Assembly (NCBI RefSeq): GCF_000568255.1
Contig: NZ_KK037166.1
Location: forward strand, 7,312,247 to 7,376,246
Length of the DNA: 64,000 bases
Reading direction: 5' to 3'
DNA from: Kutzneria sp. 744
GTDB taxonomy: Bacteria > Actinomycetota > Actinomycetes > Mycobacteriales > Pseudonocardiaceae
Below, piece by piece: positions 1 to 9,297 of this stretch (position 1 is its first letter; each line of letters starts with the position of its first letter). A program made the position numbers and the translations under genes. The notes under the pieces were generated by a model that was given only the letters and a program-made list of their open reading frames with translations, was not told the DNA's origin and ran no database searches.

Positions 1-138
1 CCATTAACGTGGGAACCGCCCCCGATTCATATCGGCTTCACGCTGAATTCACATGGACCGGCAATTAGTGCAAGCGTCATTTTCACGTAAACGGACATCC
101 CCTTCGCAGTAGGGGGCGACCCGGGTACACCAGAAGGC

Positions 139-903
139 ATGACGCGGTCGCAACTGCTGGTCAGCAGCCCGGAAACGGCTCCGGGCACGCCTCGTTACTC
201 GCTCCTCGTCGCCCGTGACAACGAGGAGGTGCGCGCCGCGCAACGGCTGCGGCACCTGGTGTTCGCCGAGGAAATGGGCGCCACGCTGCATTCCATCGCC
301 GACGGCGTCGACGCCGACGAGTTCGATGAGCGCTGCGACCACCTGGTCGTCCGGGACGACGAGAGCGGCGAGATCGTCGGCACCTACCGGATGCTGCCGC
401 CTGAGCACGCCGACGGCGGCCTGTATTCCGAGACCGAGTTCGACCTGCGCAACCTGTCCGCGCTGCGGCCGGCGCTGGTCGAGACGGGTCGCTCCTGCGT
501 GCACCCGGACCACCGCAACGGCTCGGTGGTCGGCCTGGTGTGGGCCGGCATCGCCCGCTACATGCTGCTGTCCGGCCACAAGTGGCTGGCCGGCTGCGCC
601 TCCGTGCCGCTGGCCGACGGCGGCTCGTTCGCCGCCGGCGTGTGGAACACCGTGTCGGCCAAGCACCTCGCGCCCCCGGAGTACCGGGTCACGCCGCTCA
701 ACCCGTGGCACCCCGAGTCGGTGGAAGCCGCGCCGCGCACGGTGATGCCGCCGCTGCTCAAGGGCTACCTGCGGCTGGGCACCTGGGTCTGCGGGCGTCC
801 CGCGCACGACCCGGACTTCGGCGTCGCCGACCTGTTCGTGCTGCTGTCCATGGACCGGGTCGACCAGCGCTACCTCAAGTTCTTCCTCGGGCAGACGGCA
901 TGA
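139..903 (+). CDS. GNAT-fold N-acyltransferase (OlsB-like)
   Basis: Cytosolic acyl- or acetyltransferase of the GNAT superfamily, of the subgroup related to ornithine-acyl-ACP acyltransferases. The 254 residues carry an N-terminal AQRLRHLVFAEEMG block and a central ETGRSCVHPDHRNG segment typical of this group. The ATG start follows AGAAGG at 129-134. The next real gene is a PlsC-type acyltransferase, and an N-acyl plus O-acyl pair is the arrangement known from OlsB/OlsA lipid synthesis. A role in an aminoacyl lipid is therefore plausible but inferred. Its stop overlaps the start of a 26-codon micro-ORF. The family is clear; the substrate is unknown. Confidence 0.85.
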   Translation: MTRSQLLVSSPETAPGTPRYSLLVARDNEEVRAAQRLRHLVFAEEMGATLHSIADGVDADEFDERCDHLVVRDDESGEIVGTYRMLPPEHADGGLYSETEFDLRNLSALRPALVETGRSCVHPDHRNGSVVGLVWAGIARYMLLSGHKWLAGCASVPLADGGSFAAGVWNTVSAKHLAPPEYRVTPLNPWHPESVEAAPRTVMPPLLKGYLRLGTWVCGRPAHDPDFGVADLFVLLSMDRVDQRYLKFFLGQTA

Positions 904-980
904 GCGAGCTTGCGAGCGAATCATTCAACGCAGAGCGTCCGCGAACGCGGACACCGAGCGCCAGCGAGGTGCCGCAGTGA
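900..980 (+). CDS. translationally coupled micro-ORF, copy 1
   Basis: A 26-codon frame fills the gap between two acyltransferase genes. Its ATG (900-902) overlaps the upstream TGA, and its own TGA (978-980) overlaps the downstream GTG at 977. The peptide begins MSELASESF and ends PSASEVPQ. The first 28 bases are identical to the linker between ilvB and ilvN at 47802, and the last 18 or so are nearly identical, while the middle differs. It could be a repeat element that happens to stay open, or a linker whose translation hands ribosomes to the next gene. No known function. Confidence 0.5.
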   Translation: MSELASESFNAERPRTRTPSASEVPQ

Positions 981-1831
981 GCGCACACGCCTGGATGCCG
1001 CAGTCGCCCTGCGGCCCGAGCTGCGTCACCGGCGGCACGTTCCGCCGGGTGTCGGCCGTGCGCGTGACGCTGCGGGTGCTGTCGGCGTTGACGGTGCTGC
1101 TGTGCGGCCTGCTGGTCGTCGCGGCGAAGCCGGTGCTGCGGGCCAACACCCGGCACGCCGTGCGCCGCTGGTTCGCCTCCCTGGTGCGGGGTTTCGGTGT
1201 GCGCATCGAGCTGCACGGCGAGCCCAAGTTCCAGGCCACGCCCGGCCGTGGCGTGCTGGTGGTCAGCAACCACGTGTCCTGGCTGGACTCGCTGGTGCTC
1301 AACGCCGTGCAGCCGATGGCCATGGTGGCCAAGCAGGACATCAAGGGCTGGCCGCTGCTCGGCGGCCTGATCTCCGCGGCCGGCTCGGTGTTCATCGACC
1401 GCGAGCGGCTGTCCCGACTGCCGAGCACGGTTTCCGACCTGAGCGAGGCGTTGCGGGCCGGTCTGGCCATCGGCACCAATCCCGAGGGCACCACGTGGTG
1501 CGGCATCTCGTCCGGGCGGTTCCGCCCGGCGCTGCTCCAGTCCGCCTTGGACGCCGGCGTTCCCGTGCGCCCGGTGGCCATCCGCTACCGCGTCGCCGAC
1601 GGCACGACCGCCCGTCCTGCCGCATTTGTCGGAACCGAGGACCTGGTCACGGCCATGCGACGGGTGCTCAGGCTCCGCGGCCTGGTCGTCGAGGTGCACG
1701 TGCTGCCGGAAATCGCCCCCGGCCGCGCCGACACCCGACGTGAGCTGGCTCTCCTCGCCGAGGCCGAAGTGGCCGCCGCGCTCGGCACGACAGTTGCTTT
1801 GCACAAGGAACTGGACTTTCAGCGCGCTTGA
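977..1831 (+). CDS. 1-acyl-glycerol-3-phosphate acyltransferase family protein (PlsC/OlsA-like)
   Basis: Membrane-associated acyltransferase that moves an acyl chain to a lysophospholipid or lysolipid hydroxyl. The 284 residues show a hydrophobic stretch at about 30-50, the catalytic HX4D box in NHVSWLD at 98-104, and the NPEGT substrate box near residue 168. Both motifs define the PlsC family. The GTG start overlaps the stop of the micro-ORF behind it, so translation is probably coupled to the GNAT gene upstream. The stop overlaps a TTG that opens the reading frame of the next gene. Substrate unproven; co-occurrence with the GNAT suggests an OlsBA-like lipid pathway. Confidence 0.88.
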   Translation: MSAHAWMPQSPCGPSCVTGGTFRRVSAVRVTLRVLSALTVLLCGLLVVAAKPVLRANTRHAVRRWFASLVRGFGVRIELHGEPKFQATPGRGVLVVSNHVSWLDSLVLNAVQPMAMVAKQDIKGWPLLGGLISAAGSVFIDRERLSRLPSTVSDLSEALRAGLAIGTNPEGTTWCGISSGRFRPALLQSALDAGVPVRPVAIRYRVADGTTARPAAFVGTEDLVTAMRRVLRLRGLVVEVHVLPEIAPGRADTRRELALLAEAEVAAALGTTVALHKELDFQRA

Positions 1832-1848
1832 GGTTGCAGAGTAGTGCG

Positions 1849-3210
1849 GTGACCGCTGTAGGGGAGACGACGCGTAAGCCGAGCGTGCTGTGGGCGCCGG
1901 ACCGTCGAGCAGCCACCACCGGCTTGCTGCTGCTGGTGACGCTGGCCGCATTCGAGCAGATGGGCGTGAGCACGGCGCTGCCGACGCTGGTGCATGACCT
2001 GCACGGGGAGTCGCTGTACTCGTGGCCGTTCACCATGTTCCTGGCCACCTCGGTGGTGGGGAACGTGGTGGGTGGCCGGCTGTGCGACCGCCGTGGGCCG
2101 GCGCTGGTGCTGCTGATCGGCCCGCTGCTGTTCGCGCTGGGCCTGGTGGTGGCCGGCAGCGCGCAGGAGATGACCCAGCTGTTGATCGGCCGGGCGTTGC
2201 AGGGCGTCGGCGGCGGGGCGCAGGTCGTCGCGCTGTACGTGCTGATCGCGCTGGTGTTCCCGGAACGGGACCGGCCGGTGGCGTTCGCGGCGCTGTCCGC
2301 GGCGTGGGTGATTCCGTCGCTGATCGGGCCGACCATCGCCGGCCTGGTCACGCAGTACCTGAACTGGCGCTGGATCTTCCTCGGCCTGGCCCCGCTGGTG
2401 GTGATCGGCTGGGTGCTGGTGACGATCGTGCTGCGGCGGCTGCCGGCGTTCCAACCGGCGGCATCGGGTGTGCCCCGGCGTGGGCTGACCCTGGCCGCGA
2501 TCGGCGCCGCGGTCGGGCTGGCGGTGCTGAGCTGGGCCGGCGACAACCCCAGCCTCGTCGGCCTCGCTGTGGTCGTGGTGGCTCTGGCCGTGATCGTGCC
2601 GGCGCTGCGCGTGCTGCTGCCCAAGGGCACCCTGACCGTCCGCGCCGGGCTGCCCAGCGTGATTCTGGCCCGGGCCCTGCTGTCCGGGGCGTTCTTCGGC
2701 AGCCAGATCTTCCTGCCGCTGGTGTTGCAGCGGGTGCACGGCTTCTCGCCGGCGCTGGCCGGCGTCCCGCTGACCATCGCGGCGCTGGGCTGGTCGGGCG
2801 CGTCGTGGTGGCAGGGCCGGCACCCGGACCTCCCCCGGCCGCTGCTGATGCGGCGGGGCTTCGTGCTCATCACGCTGGGCCTGGTCGTGGTGACGTTCGT
2901 CGCACCCGTCTGGGGGCCGCCGTGGCTGGCCGCGGTGGCCTGGGTGTTCGCCGGCATGGGCATGGGGCTGGCCGTGTCCAGCGTGTCCGTGCTGGTGCTC
3001 AAGCTGTCGTCGGACCAGGACCGGGGCTTCAACTCGGCCGCGCTGCAGCTGTCCGACCTGTTCGGGCAGTCCCTGTTCGTCGGGCTCGGCGGCGTGCTGG
3101 TGGCGCAGCTGGGGCCGACCCTGGGCTGGTCGCCGCTCAACGCCGTGCTGGCCGCGTGCACGCTGTTCGGGGCGCTGGTGTTGGCGCGGCGGGCCGCAAG
3201 CAATTCGTGA
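1849..3210 (+). CDS. MFS transporter
   Basis: Inner-membrane drug-type efflux or uptake carrier of the major facilitator superfamily. About 453 residues form roughly 12 to 14 hydrophobic segments. The motif-A-like [11 protein letters not shown] after the second helix and the [10 protein letters not shown] repeat further on are typical of drug:H+ antiporters. The frame is open from a TTG at 1828 that overlaps the PlsC stop. I prefer GTG 1849, because it gives a normal short cytoplasmic N-terminus; neither has a strong ribosome site. Substrate unknown. Confidence 0.85.
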   Translation: MTAVGETTRKPSVLWAPDRRAATTGLLLLVTLAAFEQMGVSTALPTLVHDLHGESLYSWPFTMFLATSVVGNVVGGRLCDRRGPALVLLIGPLLFALGLVVAGSAQEMTQLLIGRALQGVGGGAQVVALYVLIALVFPERDRPVAFAALSAAWVIPSLIGPTIAGLVTQYLNWRWIFLGLAPLVVIGWVLVTIVLRRLPAFQPAASGVPRRGLTLAAIGAAVGLAVLSWAGDNPSLVGLAVVVVALAVIVPALRVLLPKGTLTVRAGLPSVILARALLSGAFFGSQIFLPLVLQRVHGFSPALAGVPLTIAALGWSGASWWQGRHPDLPRPLLMRRGFVLITLGLVVVTFVAPVWGPPWLAAVAWVFAGMGMGLAVSSVSVLVLKLSSDQDRGFNSAALQLSDLFGQSLFVGLGGVLVAQLGPTLGWSPLNAVLAACTLFGALVLARRAASNS

Positions 3211-3244
3211 ACCGTCACGCGGACGGGCTACTCTTGGTCCCGCG

Positions 3245-4414
3245 ATGGCTTATCTCGACCATGCCGCCACCACTCCCATGCTCCCGCAGGCCGTGGCGGC
3301 GATGACCGAGGCGTTGTCCACTCTGGGCAACGCCTCGTCGCTGCACACCTCCGGCCGCCGGGCGCGCCGGGCCGTCGAGGAGGCCCGGGAGGACATCGCC
3401 GACGCGCTGGGCGCCCGCCCGTCCGAGGTGATCTTCACCGCCGGCGGGACCGAGAGCGACAACCTGGCCGTCAAGGGCATCTACTGGGCGCGGTCGCTGC
3501 CTCGCGTGCTGGCCTCGACCGTGGAGCACCACGCCGTGCTGGACGCCGTGCAGTGGCTCGGCCCGGACGCCGTGGGGTGGCTGGAGGTCGACTCCGTCGG
3601 CCGCGTGCGGCCTTCCGTGCTGGCCGAGGCGTTGGACGACAGTGTTGGTCTCGTGACGGTGATGTGGGCCAACAACGAGGTCGGCACCGTCAACCCGATC
3701 CGTGAGCTGGCCGAGATCGCCGCCTCGCGCGGGGTGCCGCTGCACACCGACGCCGTGCAGGCGGTCGGGTCGGTGCCGGTGAACTTCGCCGAGTCCGGCG
3801 CGTCCGCGCTGACGTTGACCGGGCACAAGCTCGGCGGTCCGTACGGGGTCGGCGCGCTGCTGCTCAAGCGGGACGTCAAGTGCACGCCCCTGCTGCACGG
3901 TGGCGGGCAGGAGCGGGACGTGCACTCCGGGACGTTGAACGGGCCGGCGATCATCGGCCTCGCGGCGGCCGTGCGGGCCTCCGTCGAGGACGACTCGGCG
4001 CGGGTGCGGGCGTTGCGTGACGAGCTGGTGGCGGCGGTCTTCAAGGCCGTGCCCGACGCGGTGCTCAACGGCGACCCGGTGGACCGGCTGCCCGGCAACG
4101 CGCACTTCACGTTCCCCGGCTGCGAGGGCGACAGCCTGCTGATGTTGTTGGACGCCAAGGGAATCGAGTGTTCCACCGGCTCCGCCTGCACGGCCGGCGT
4201 CGCCCAGCCCAGCCACGTGCTGCTGGCCATGGGCGTGGAACCGGCGGCCGCCCGTGGCTCGCTGCGCTTCTCGCTCGGGCACACGTCCACCGCCGAAGAC
4301 GTTGCCGCCCTTGCGGATGCGATCGGGCCGGCGGTGGAGCGGGCCCGCAACGCGGGTATCGCCGGCATGCGGCGACGGTCGGGTTCTTCGGCTTCGGCTT
4401 CGGTGAGGATGTGA
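3245..4414 (+). CDS. cysteine desulfurase, NifS/IscS family
   Basis: PLP enzyme that releases persulfide sulfur from cysteine. The 389 residues contain the PLP lysine in TGHKLGG (about 195) and the catalytic cysteine loop [11 protein letters not shown] (about 309-315). [10 protein letters not shown] opens the protein as in IscS. It lies 2 bases upstream of mnmA, as Rv3025c does next to trmU in mycobacteria, so its main job is probably to feed sulfur to 2-thiouridine formation in tRNA. It starts 34 bases after the MFS gene. The family is certain. Confidence 0.93.
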   Translation: MAYLDHAATTPMLPQAVAAMTEALSTLGNASSLHTSGRRARRAVEEAREDIADALGARPSEVIFTAGGTESDNLAVKGIYWARSLPRVLASTVEHHAVLDAVQWLGPDAVGWLEVDSVGRVRPSVLAEALDDSVGLVTVMWANNEVGTVNPIRELAEIAASRGVPLHTDAVQAVGSVPVNFAESGASALTLTGHKLGGPYGVGALLLKRDVKCTPLLHGGGQERDVHSGTLNGPAIIGLAAAVRASVEDDSARVRALRDELVAAVFKAVPDAVLNGDPVDRLPGNAHFTFPGCEGDSLLMLLDAKGIECSTGSACTAGVAQPSHVLLAMGVEPAAARGSLRFSLGHTSTAEDVAALADAIGPAVERARNAGIAGMRRRSGSSASASVRM

Positions 4415-4416
4415 CG

Positions 4417-5487
4417 ATGCGGGTTTTGGCGGCGATGAGCGGCGGCGTGGACTCCGCCGTGGCCGCGGCGCGGGCCGTGGAGGCCGGGCACGAGGTCGTC
4501 GGCGTGCACCTGGCGTTGTCGGCCAAGCCCGGCACCCTGCGCACCGGGGCTCGCGGCTGTTGCACCGTCGAGGACGCCCATGACGCCCGCCGCGCCGCCG
4601 ACGTGCTCGGGATTCCCTTCTACGTCTGGGACTTCGCGGAGCGGTTCACCGAGGACGTGATCGAGGACTTCGTCGCCGAGTACGCCGCCGGGCGGACGCC
4701 CAACCCGTGCCTGCGCTGCAACGAGAAGATCAAGTTCGAGGCCCTGCTGGACAAGGCCATCGCGCTCGGTTTCGACGCCGTCTGCACCGGGCACTACGCC
4801 CAGCTGTCCACTGTGGATGGACACCCTGAGCTGCGTCGCTCCGTCGACATCGGCAAGGACCAGTCGTACGTCCTGGCCTCGCTGACCGAGGACCAGTTGG
4901 CGCACGCCATGTTCCCGCTCGGCGACACCATCAAGGAGCAGGTCCGGCTGGAGGCCTCCGCCCGTGGCCTCGCCGTCGCCGCCAAGCCCGACAGCCACGA
5001 CATCTGCTTCATCCCCGACGGCGACACCCGCTCCTTCCTCACCAAGCGCCTCGGCGAGCAGGCCGGCTCGCTGGTCGACGCCGAGACCGGCGCGGTGCTC
5101 GGCCGGCACACCGGCGTGCACGGCTTCACCGTCGGTCAGCGGCACGGTCTCGGCATCGAGGCCCCCGCCCCCGACGGCCGGCCCCGCTACGTGTTGTCCC
5201 TGGAGCCCGTCAGCGGCACCGTCCGCGTCGGCTCCGCCGAGCAGCTCTCCGTCGCCGGCATCGACGCTTCCCGCCCCGTGGTTCACCTTCCGTGGTCCGG
5301 TTTGGTCGAGTGCACTGCCCAGGTCCGGGCTCATGGCGGCCTTGCCCCGTGCGTTGCCGAGATCGTCGACGGCTCCGTCGCCGTGACCCTCCGCGAGCCC
5401 CTTCGCGGCGTCGCCCCAGGCCAGGCCGTCGTGCTGTACCGCGACGACGTCGTCTTGTGCAGCGCCACCATCACCGGGACCCGTTGA
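4417..5487 (+). CDS. mnmA: tRNA-specific 2-thiouridylase MnmA
   Basis: Thiolates U34 of Gln, Glu and Lys tRNAs in the cytosol. The 356 residues begin [14 protein letters not shown], the ATP PP-loop. [10 protein letters not shown] holds the first redox cysteine, GHYAQL and GKDQSYVL are conserved tRNA/ATP contacts, and [11 protein letters not shown] holds the catalytic cysteine. The reading frame is open far upstream, but the ATG at 4417 follows GAGGAT and gives the family length. It is coupled to the sulfur donor upstream, and its TGA overlaps the ATG of the next gene. Confidence 0.95.
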   Translation: MRVLAAMSGGVDSAVAAARAVEAGHEVVGVHLALSAKPGTLRTGARGCCTVEDAHDARRAADVLGIPFYVWDFAERFTEDVIEDFVAEYAAGRTPNPCLRCNEKIKFEALLDKAIALGFDAVCTGHYAQLSTVDGHPELRRSVDIGKDQSYVLASLTEDQLAHAMFPLGDTIKEQVRLEASARGLAVAAKPDSHDICFIPDGDTRSFLTKRLGEQAGSLVDAETGAVLGRHTGVHGFTVGQRHGLGIEAPAPDGRPRYVLSLEPVSGTVRVGSAEQLSVAGIDASRPVVHLPWSGLVECTAQVRAHGGLAPCVAEIVDGSVAVTLREPLRGVAPGQAVVLYRDDVVLCSATITGTR

Positions 5488-5807
5488 TGCGCCGCGTCTG
5501 CTTCCTCCTGCGCGTCCGCCCCGACCGCCTCGACGAGTACCGCGAGCGCCACGCCTCCGTCTGGCCCGAGATGCGCCAGGCGTTGCAGGACACCGGCTGG
5601 GGCAACTACTCCCTCTTCCTCGCCCCTGACGGCCTCCTCGTCGGCTACCTCGAGACTGACGACTTCGACGCCGCCCGCGCCGGCATGGAGGCCCGCGAGG
5701 TCAACGCCCGCTGGCAGGCCGAGATGTCCGAGTTCTTCATCGCCCTCGACGGCTCCCGTCCCGACGAAGCCATGAAACCGCTCGAAGAGGTCTTCCACCT
5801 CGACTAA
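5487..5807 (+). CDS. L-rhamnose mutarotase-like protein
   Basis: Small cytosolic protein of 106 residues in the RhaM family (ferredoxin-like dimer that interconverts sugar anomers). The conserved YRERHASVWPEM block carries the expected active-site His, and the C-terminal half ends with EVFHLD. The ATG overlaps the mnmA stop (TGATG), so it is co-translated with a tRNA-modification gene. That context says nothing about rhamnose, and no rhamnose catabolic gene is near. A repeat element begins directly after the stop. Confidence 0.85.
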   Translation: MRRVCFLLRVRPDRLDEYRERHASVWPEMRQALQDTGWGNYSLFLAPDGLLVGYLETDDFDAARAGMEAREVNARWQAEMSEFFIALDGSRPDEAMKPLEEVFHLD

Positions 5808-5831
5808 CCGCGAGTCCCGCTCTCAGGCAAC
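5808..5831 (+). repeat. stop-proximal repeat, family 1, copy 1
   Basis: A 24-base sequence starting CCGCGAGTCCCGC follows the TAA of the mutarotase gene with no gap. An exact reverse-complement copy lies at 54814-54837, where it follows the stop of a minus-strand gene in the same gene-relative orientation. The 13-base core also occurs as an inverted pair at 54472-54484 and 54524-54536. It looks like a 3'-end-associated extragenic element. Confidence 0.6.
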
Positions 5832-6145
5832 TGAGTGACGACTTCCGCGCCGCCGTTCGCCCCGAGCCTGCCCTTTCGCTCCGCCGGCCCGGCCGGTTCC
5901 CTCTGCCTGCGACTCCGGCCCGCCCGCTGCCATGCATGGCGTACAGGCTCCTGCCCACCCGCTTCCTCCACCAAGCCCGCCAATCGCCGGCGGCAAGCCT
6001 GGTGACCTCGACTGATACCGCCAGCTCGGCGGCCCCTTCGTCGTCCCGCTGACGGTGTGCCCGAAACCGTATTTCGGTGTGCCGGAGAGCGTGACTCGCG
6101 GGGGTTGGCGGGTGCGTCCTTTCGTGGCTAACCCTGGAGGATTTC
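5832..6145. other. intergenic stretch without a gene
   Basis: I see no convincing gene here. It holds a short inverted repeat, CCGAAA and TTTCGG, at 6061-6066 and 6072-6077, flanked on both sides by GTGTGCC. The rest is GC-rich non-coding sequence leading to the TetR promoter. Confidence 0.4.
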
Positions 6146-6177
6146 GACCGGGCGGTCTAGGGTCTGACCGTGCGGTC
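6146..6177. promoter_or_regulatory. tandem TetR-type operators and leaderless promoter
   Basis: Two palindromes of the form GACCGNNCGGTC lie at 6146-6157 and 6166-6177, centred exactly 20 bp apart, about two helical turns. Each is followed by TA. A -10-like TAGGGT (6158-6163) sits between them, six bases before the GTG start, and the second palindrome covers that start codon. This is what an autorepressed, leaderless TetR gene would show. Binding by the adjacent TetR protein is inferred. Confidence 0.65.
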
Positions 6178-6817
6178 TAAAGATGAATCGGGTGGTCGGA
6201 CGTTCACCGAGCGGGCGAGGCGGGCGCAGTTGGTGGCCTGTGCGGTGGAGCTGATCGCCGAGGTGGGCTACCCGCAGGCGTCGCTGAGCAAGATCGCGGA
6301 GCGGGCGGGGGTGGCGAAGAGCGTGGTGCTCTACCACTTCGCGGGCAAGGAAGAGCTGGTCTACACGCTGGCGATGGACAACTTCCGTGCGGCGGCGACG
6401 TATCTGGTGCCGGCGGTGCGGGCGCAGGAGACGGCGCGGGACAAGCTGGCGACCTACACCCGGCAGAACGGGCGGTTCATCGACGACCACCGCAGCCAAG
6501 CGCTGGCCCTGTTCGACATCTTCACCAGCTACCGCTCGCCGCAGGGCAAACGCGTGGACGAGATGCTGCTGGAGCGGTTCATGGCCGAGCCGCCGGAGCA
6601 GGAGCTGACCGAGTTGGACCCGTCGGCGATCTTCGTGCTGGGCCAGCGGACCGGCGAGTTCCGGGACTTCCCGGTGCCGGCGATGACCACGGCCCTGCGG
6701 CAGTCGATCGAGGGCGCGGTGCTGCAGACCTCACGAGACAAGGACTTCGACGTGACCGGCTACATCGAGCAGGTCGTCACGATCTTCGATCTGGCCACGA
6801 AAAAGGGGGAACCATGA
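6170..6817 (+). CDS. TetR/AcrR-family transcriptional regulator
   Basis: Dimeric DNA-binding repressor of 215 residues. The N-terminal helix-turn-helix reads ASLSKIAERAGVAKSVVLYH, followed by FAGKEELVYTL as in most TetR proteins. The C-terminal ligand domain is not assignable to a known effector. GTG 6170 lies inside the second operator palindrome. The stop overlaps the ATG of the glycosyltransferase, so the two are one transcript. It probably represses its own operon and may sense a substrate of the glycosyltransferase, such as a macrolide or glycosylated toxin. Confidence 0.88.
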   Translation: MRSKDESGGRTFTERARRAQLVACAVELIAEVGYPQASLSKIAERAGVAKSVVLYHFAGKEELVYTLAMDNFRAAATYLVPAVRAQETARDKLATYTRQNGRFIDDHRSQALALFDIFTSYRSPQGKRVDEMLLERFMAEPPEQELTELDPSAIFVLGQRTGEFRDFPVPAMTTALRQSIEGAVLQTSRDKDFDVTGYIEQVVTIFDLATKKGEP

Positions 6818-8056
6818 GCACGGTACTGATCGCGGCGCTGGGCACCAGAGGAGACGTGGTGCCGTTCACGGGAGTGGGAAACCGGCTGCAGCGGGCCGGA
6901 CACCGGGTGGTGATCGCCGCCCAGGACGCGTTCCGGGACCTGGTCGAGGGCGCGGGCCTGGAGTTCCGGCACCTGCCGGGCGACCCGGAGACGGGGGCGC
7001 AGAGCAAGGCGTTCAAGCAGTACTTCGAAGAGGGCCACAACCACCGCACGGTCAAGGCGCTGCTGCCGGAGATGGTGGAGTCGCTGCGCCAGGTGGGCCG
7101 GCCGCTGATCGACGCGGCCCGGGACGCGGACGTCATCCTGTCGGGCATCGGCGCGGTGGGGCTGGCCTATCACGTGGGCCTGGGCCTGGGCATTCCCACG
7201 GCCGGCACGTTCCTGAGCCCGGGCGCCCCGACGGGCGACTTCCCGCCGCCGGCGCTGCCGATGCGGTCGCTGGGGCAACCGCCTGGTCTACCGGGCCGTC
7301 GATCTGGGCGAACGCATCTTTCTCAACGGTGTCAACGAGATCCGCCACGAGCTCGGGCTGCCGTCGGTGAAGGCCGGGGCCACTCGCCGCGAGCAGAACC
7401 AGCGGCAATGGCCGATCCTGCACGGCTTCAGCGAGCACGTGGTGCCGAGGCCCCGGGACTGGCGGCCCGGGCTGGACGTCACCGGTTACTGGTTTCCCCG
7501 TCTGCAAACGGAATGGGAGCTGCCGGAGCAACTGCGAGACTTCCTCGCGGACGGCCCGCCGCCGGTGTACTTCGGTTACGGCAGCGGGAGTTCCAACCAG
7601 GGCGGCCGGCTGGCGGAGCTCACCCAGGAGATCGCCCGCAAGGCCGGAGTCCGGGCCGTCGTGTCCGGGCTGGAGGTCGACGGCGACGACATGATCGGCG
7701 TCGGTCACGTCGATTTCGACTGGCTGTTCCCACAGATGGCGGCCCTGGTGCACCACGGCGGCGCGGGCACGACGGCGCTCGGGCTGTGGTCGGGCACCCC
7801 GGCGGTGACCGTGCCGCTGTTCGTGGACCAGCACTTCTGGGGCCCGCGGCTGGTGAAACTGGGCGCCTCGCCGGACTCGATCCGCTACCAGAAGCTGGAC
7901 GTCGACCGGCTGGCCACGGCGATCCGACGGGCGATCGACGACCCGTCCTACCGGGCCCGAACCCGGCAGCTCAGCGAGCGGATCCAGGACGAGGACGGCT
8001 GCGGCCCCGTGGTGAAGCTGGTGGACCGGCTCGCCTCGGCCCGGGCCGTGCGATGA
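6814..8056 (+). pseudogene. MGT-type glycosyltransferase broken by a 1-base insertion
   Basis: Cytosolic GT1-like glycosyltransferase (macrolide/sterol glycosyltransferase type). The first frame encodes a normal N-terminus, beginning STVLIAALGTRGDVVPF, up to PMRSLG. A single extra base near 7270-7276 then throws it out of frame. Removing one base there joins it to NRLVYRAVDLGERIF and on to the C-terminal nucleotide-sugar domain, which has LVHHGGAGTTALGLWSG and ends at 8056. Corrected length is about 413 residues, normal for the family. The insertion adjoins a GGGG run, so either a sequencing error or a true null allele is possible. Coupled to the TetR gene upstream. Confidence 0.82.
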
Positions 8057-8300
8057 GCACGCTGGTGATCGTCGCGTTCGCCTCGCGCGGTGGAACCCAC
8101 CGGCGACTTCCCGGCGGCCATGACCGACCGGTCCTCGCTGGGCCGCCGAGGTGCACCACGCCGGGGCCGGCACCGCGGTGATCCGGCGGGTGATCGACGA
8201 GCCGGACTACCGGTCCCGCACCGGGGAGACCGGCGCGAAGCTCCAGGCGGGGGACAGCGTCCGACCCGTGCCAGTCCTGGTCCACCGGCTCACGCCGTAG
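8053..8300 (+). pseudogene. remnant of a second glycosyltransferase
   Basis: Directly after, and overlapping, the first glycosyltransferase there is an ATG followed by STLVIVAFASRG, the start of the same fold. About 10 bases later the sequence jumps to a block like APTGDFPP...MRSLG of the neighbour. It then jumps to AEVHHAGAGT followed by VIRRVIDEPDYRSRT, matching the neighbour's C-terminus. These three pieces are in three different frames and about 1 kb is missing. It is the scar of a tandem duplicate with two large internal deletions. Not translatable as one protein. Confidence 0.75.
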
Positions 8301-9297
8301 CCCACTTGTCCCACGTCTCCAGCCACACCTTGGTGTCCTCGGGCCGCCCGTCCAGGGTCACCCGCTCCCACGCCAGCTGGGCGTCCCGGCTGGATACCGG
8401 CTGGTTGAGCACGGCGTAGCGAATGGTCTCGTCGACGGCCAGGTCGGCCAGGCGCTTGTCGCCGAACCAGTCGGCCCGGTCGGACAGGCGGGTGAGCTGG
8501 TTGACCATGGAGGTCACGGTCCGGTTGGCGGCCTCGCGGGACAGGCGCCCGGTCCGCTCCAGCTCCCGAACGGCCCGCTGCCACATCGGCCCGTACAGCC
8601 GGCCGTCGCCGACGCGGCGGCGGGGCAGCCGGCCCTCCCGGGCGGCCTCGCGGTGCCGGGTCTGGAAGCCGAGCAGCTCGGCGATCAGCAGCCGGTAGAC
8701 GTCGAGGCCGTCGGCGTGCGGCAGCTCGGGCACGGGGCGGCGGCGGTGGGCCTCGATCAGCCGGGCGATCCACTCGCTGCGCCGTTCGAGGTACGGCCGC
8801 AGGTCACCGACGGTGACCAGGCGCAGGGCCGTGGGGGCGACGCCGCGGGCGACCACGGTCACCACGACGTCGGCGACGGTGAACCGGGCGGTCCACAGCG
8901 GGCCCTCCCGGTAGATGGGGCCGGTGAGCTCGACCTCGTCGACGGTGGTGATGGTGTGGGAGAGCTCGGCCGGCACGTCGTCGGGGTCCTCGACGCCGGC
9001 GTGGTCGACGATCCGGTTGTGCTCGTCGTCCAGCATCCGCCGCAGCGCGCCCGTGTCCTCCTCGTCGACCGGCAGCGCGCTGTTGATCGACAGGTGGGGC
9101 CCGTCCTGGGACAGCGGGTCGCCGTAGGCGAGCGTGATCTCCTCGGCCGAGGAGTCGCTCAGCGAGGTCAGCACGCCGAGACCGAGCTCCGGCTCGGCCA
9201 GGCCGAACACGGGGAAGGACGGCCTGGGCGCGATCTCCTCGGCGTCCCGCAGTGCCGTGCGCCGCAGCCGTGCGATCCACTCCTCGTCCGACTCCAT
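8290..9297 (-). CDS. conserved hypothetical protein, 335 aa
   Basis: I do not recognise the family. The start MESDEEWIARLRR (9297) is preferred to an upstream ATG at 9306 and to a longer open frame to 9396. The protein is soluble, acidic in its first half and Arg-rich in the second, with no signal peptide or membrane segment. A helical C-terminal part (DGRLYGPMWQRAVRELERTG to the end) ends in DKWATA. Codon use looks normal for this genome. It converges on the glycosyltransferase remnant with an 11-base overlap and is divergent from the ngc operon. Confidence 0.7.
   Translation of the reverse strand: MESDEEWIARLRRTALRDAEEIAPRPSFPVFGLAEPELGLGVLTSLSDSSAEEITLAYGDPLSQDGPHLSINSALPVDEEDTGALRRMLDDEHNRIVDHAGVEDPDDVPAELSHTITTVDEVELTGPIYREGPLWTARFTVADVVVTVVARGVAPTALRLVTVGDLRPYLERRSEWIARLIEAHRRRPVPELPHADGLDVYRLLIAELLGFQTRHREAAREGRLPRRRVGDGRLYGPMWQRAVRELERTGRLSREAANRTVTSMVNQLTRLSDRADWFGDKRLADLAVDETIRYAVLNQPVSSRDAQLAWERVTLDGRPEDTKVWLETWDKWATA

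Noticed and set aside
6170-8300. Start of an antibiotic biosynthetic cluster
   Set aside because: A TetR gene with glycosyltransferase remnants alone, without synthase or tailoring genes nearby, fits a self-protection or detoxification locus better.
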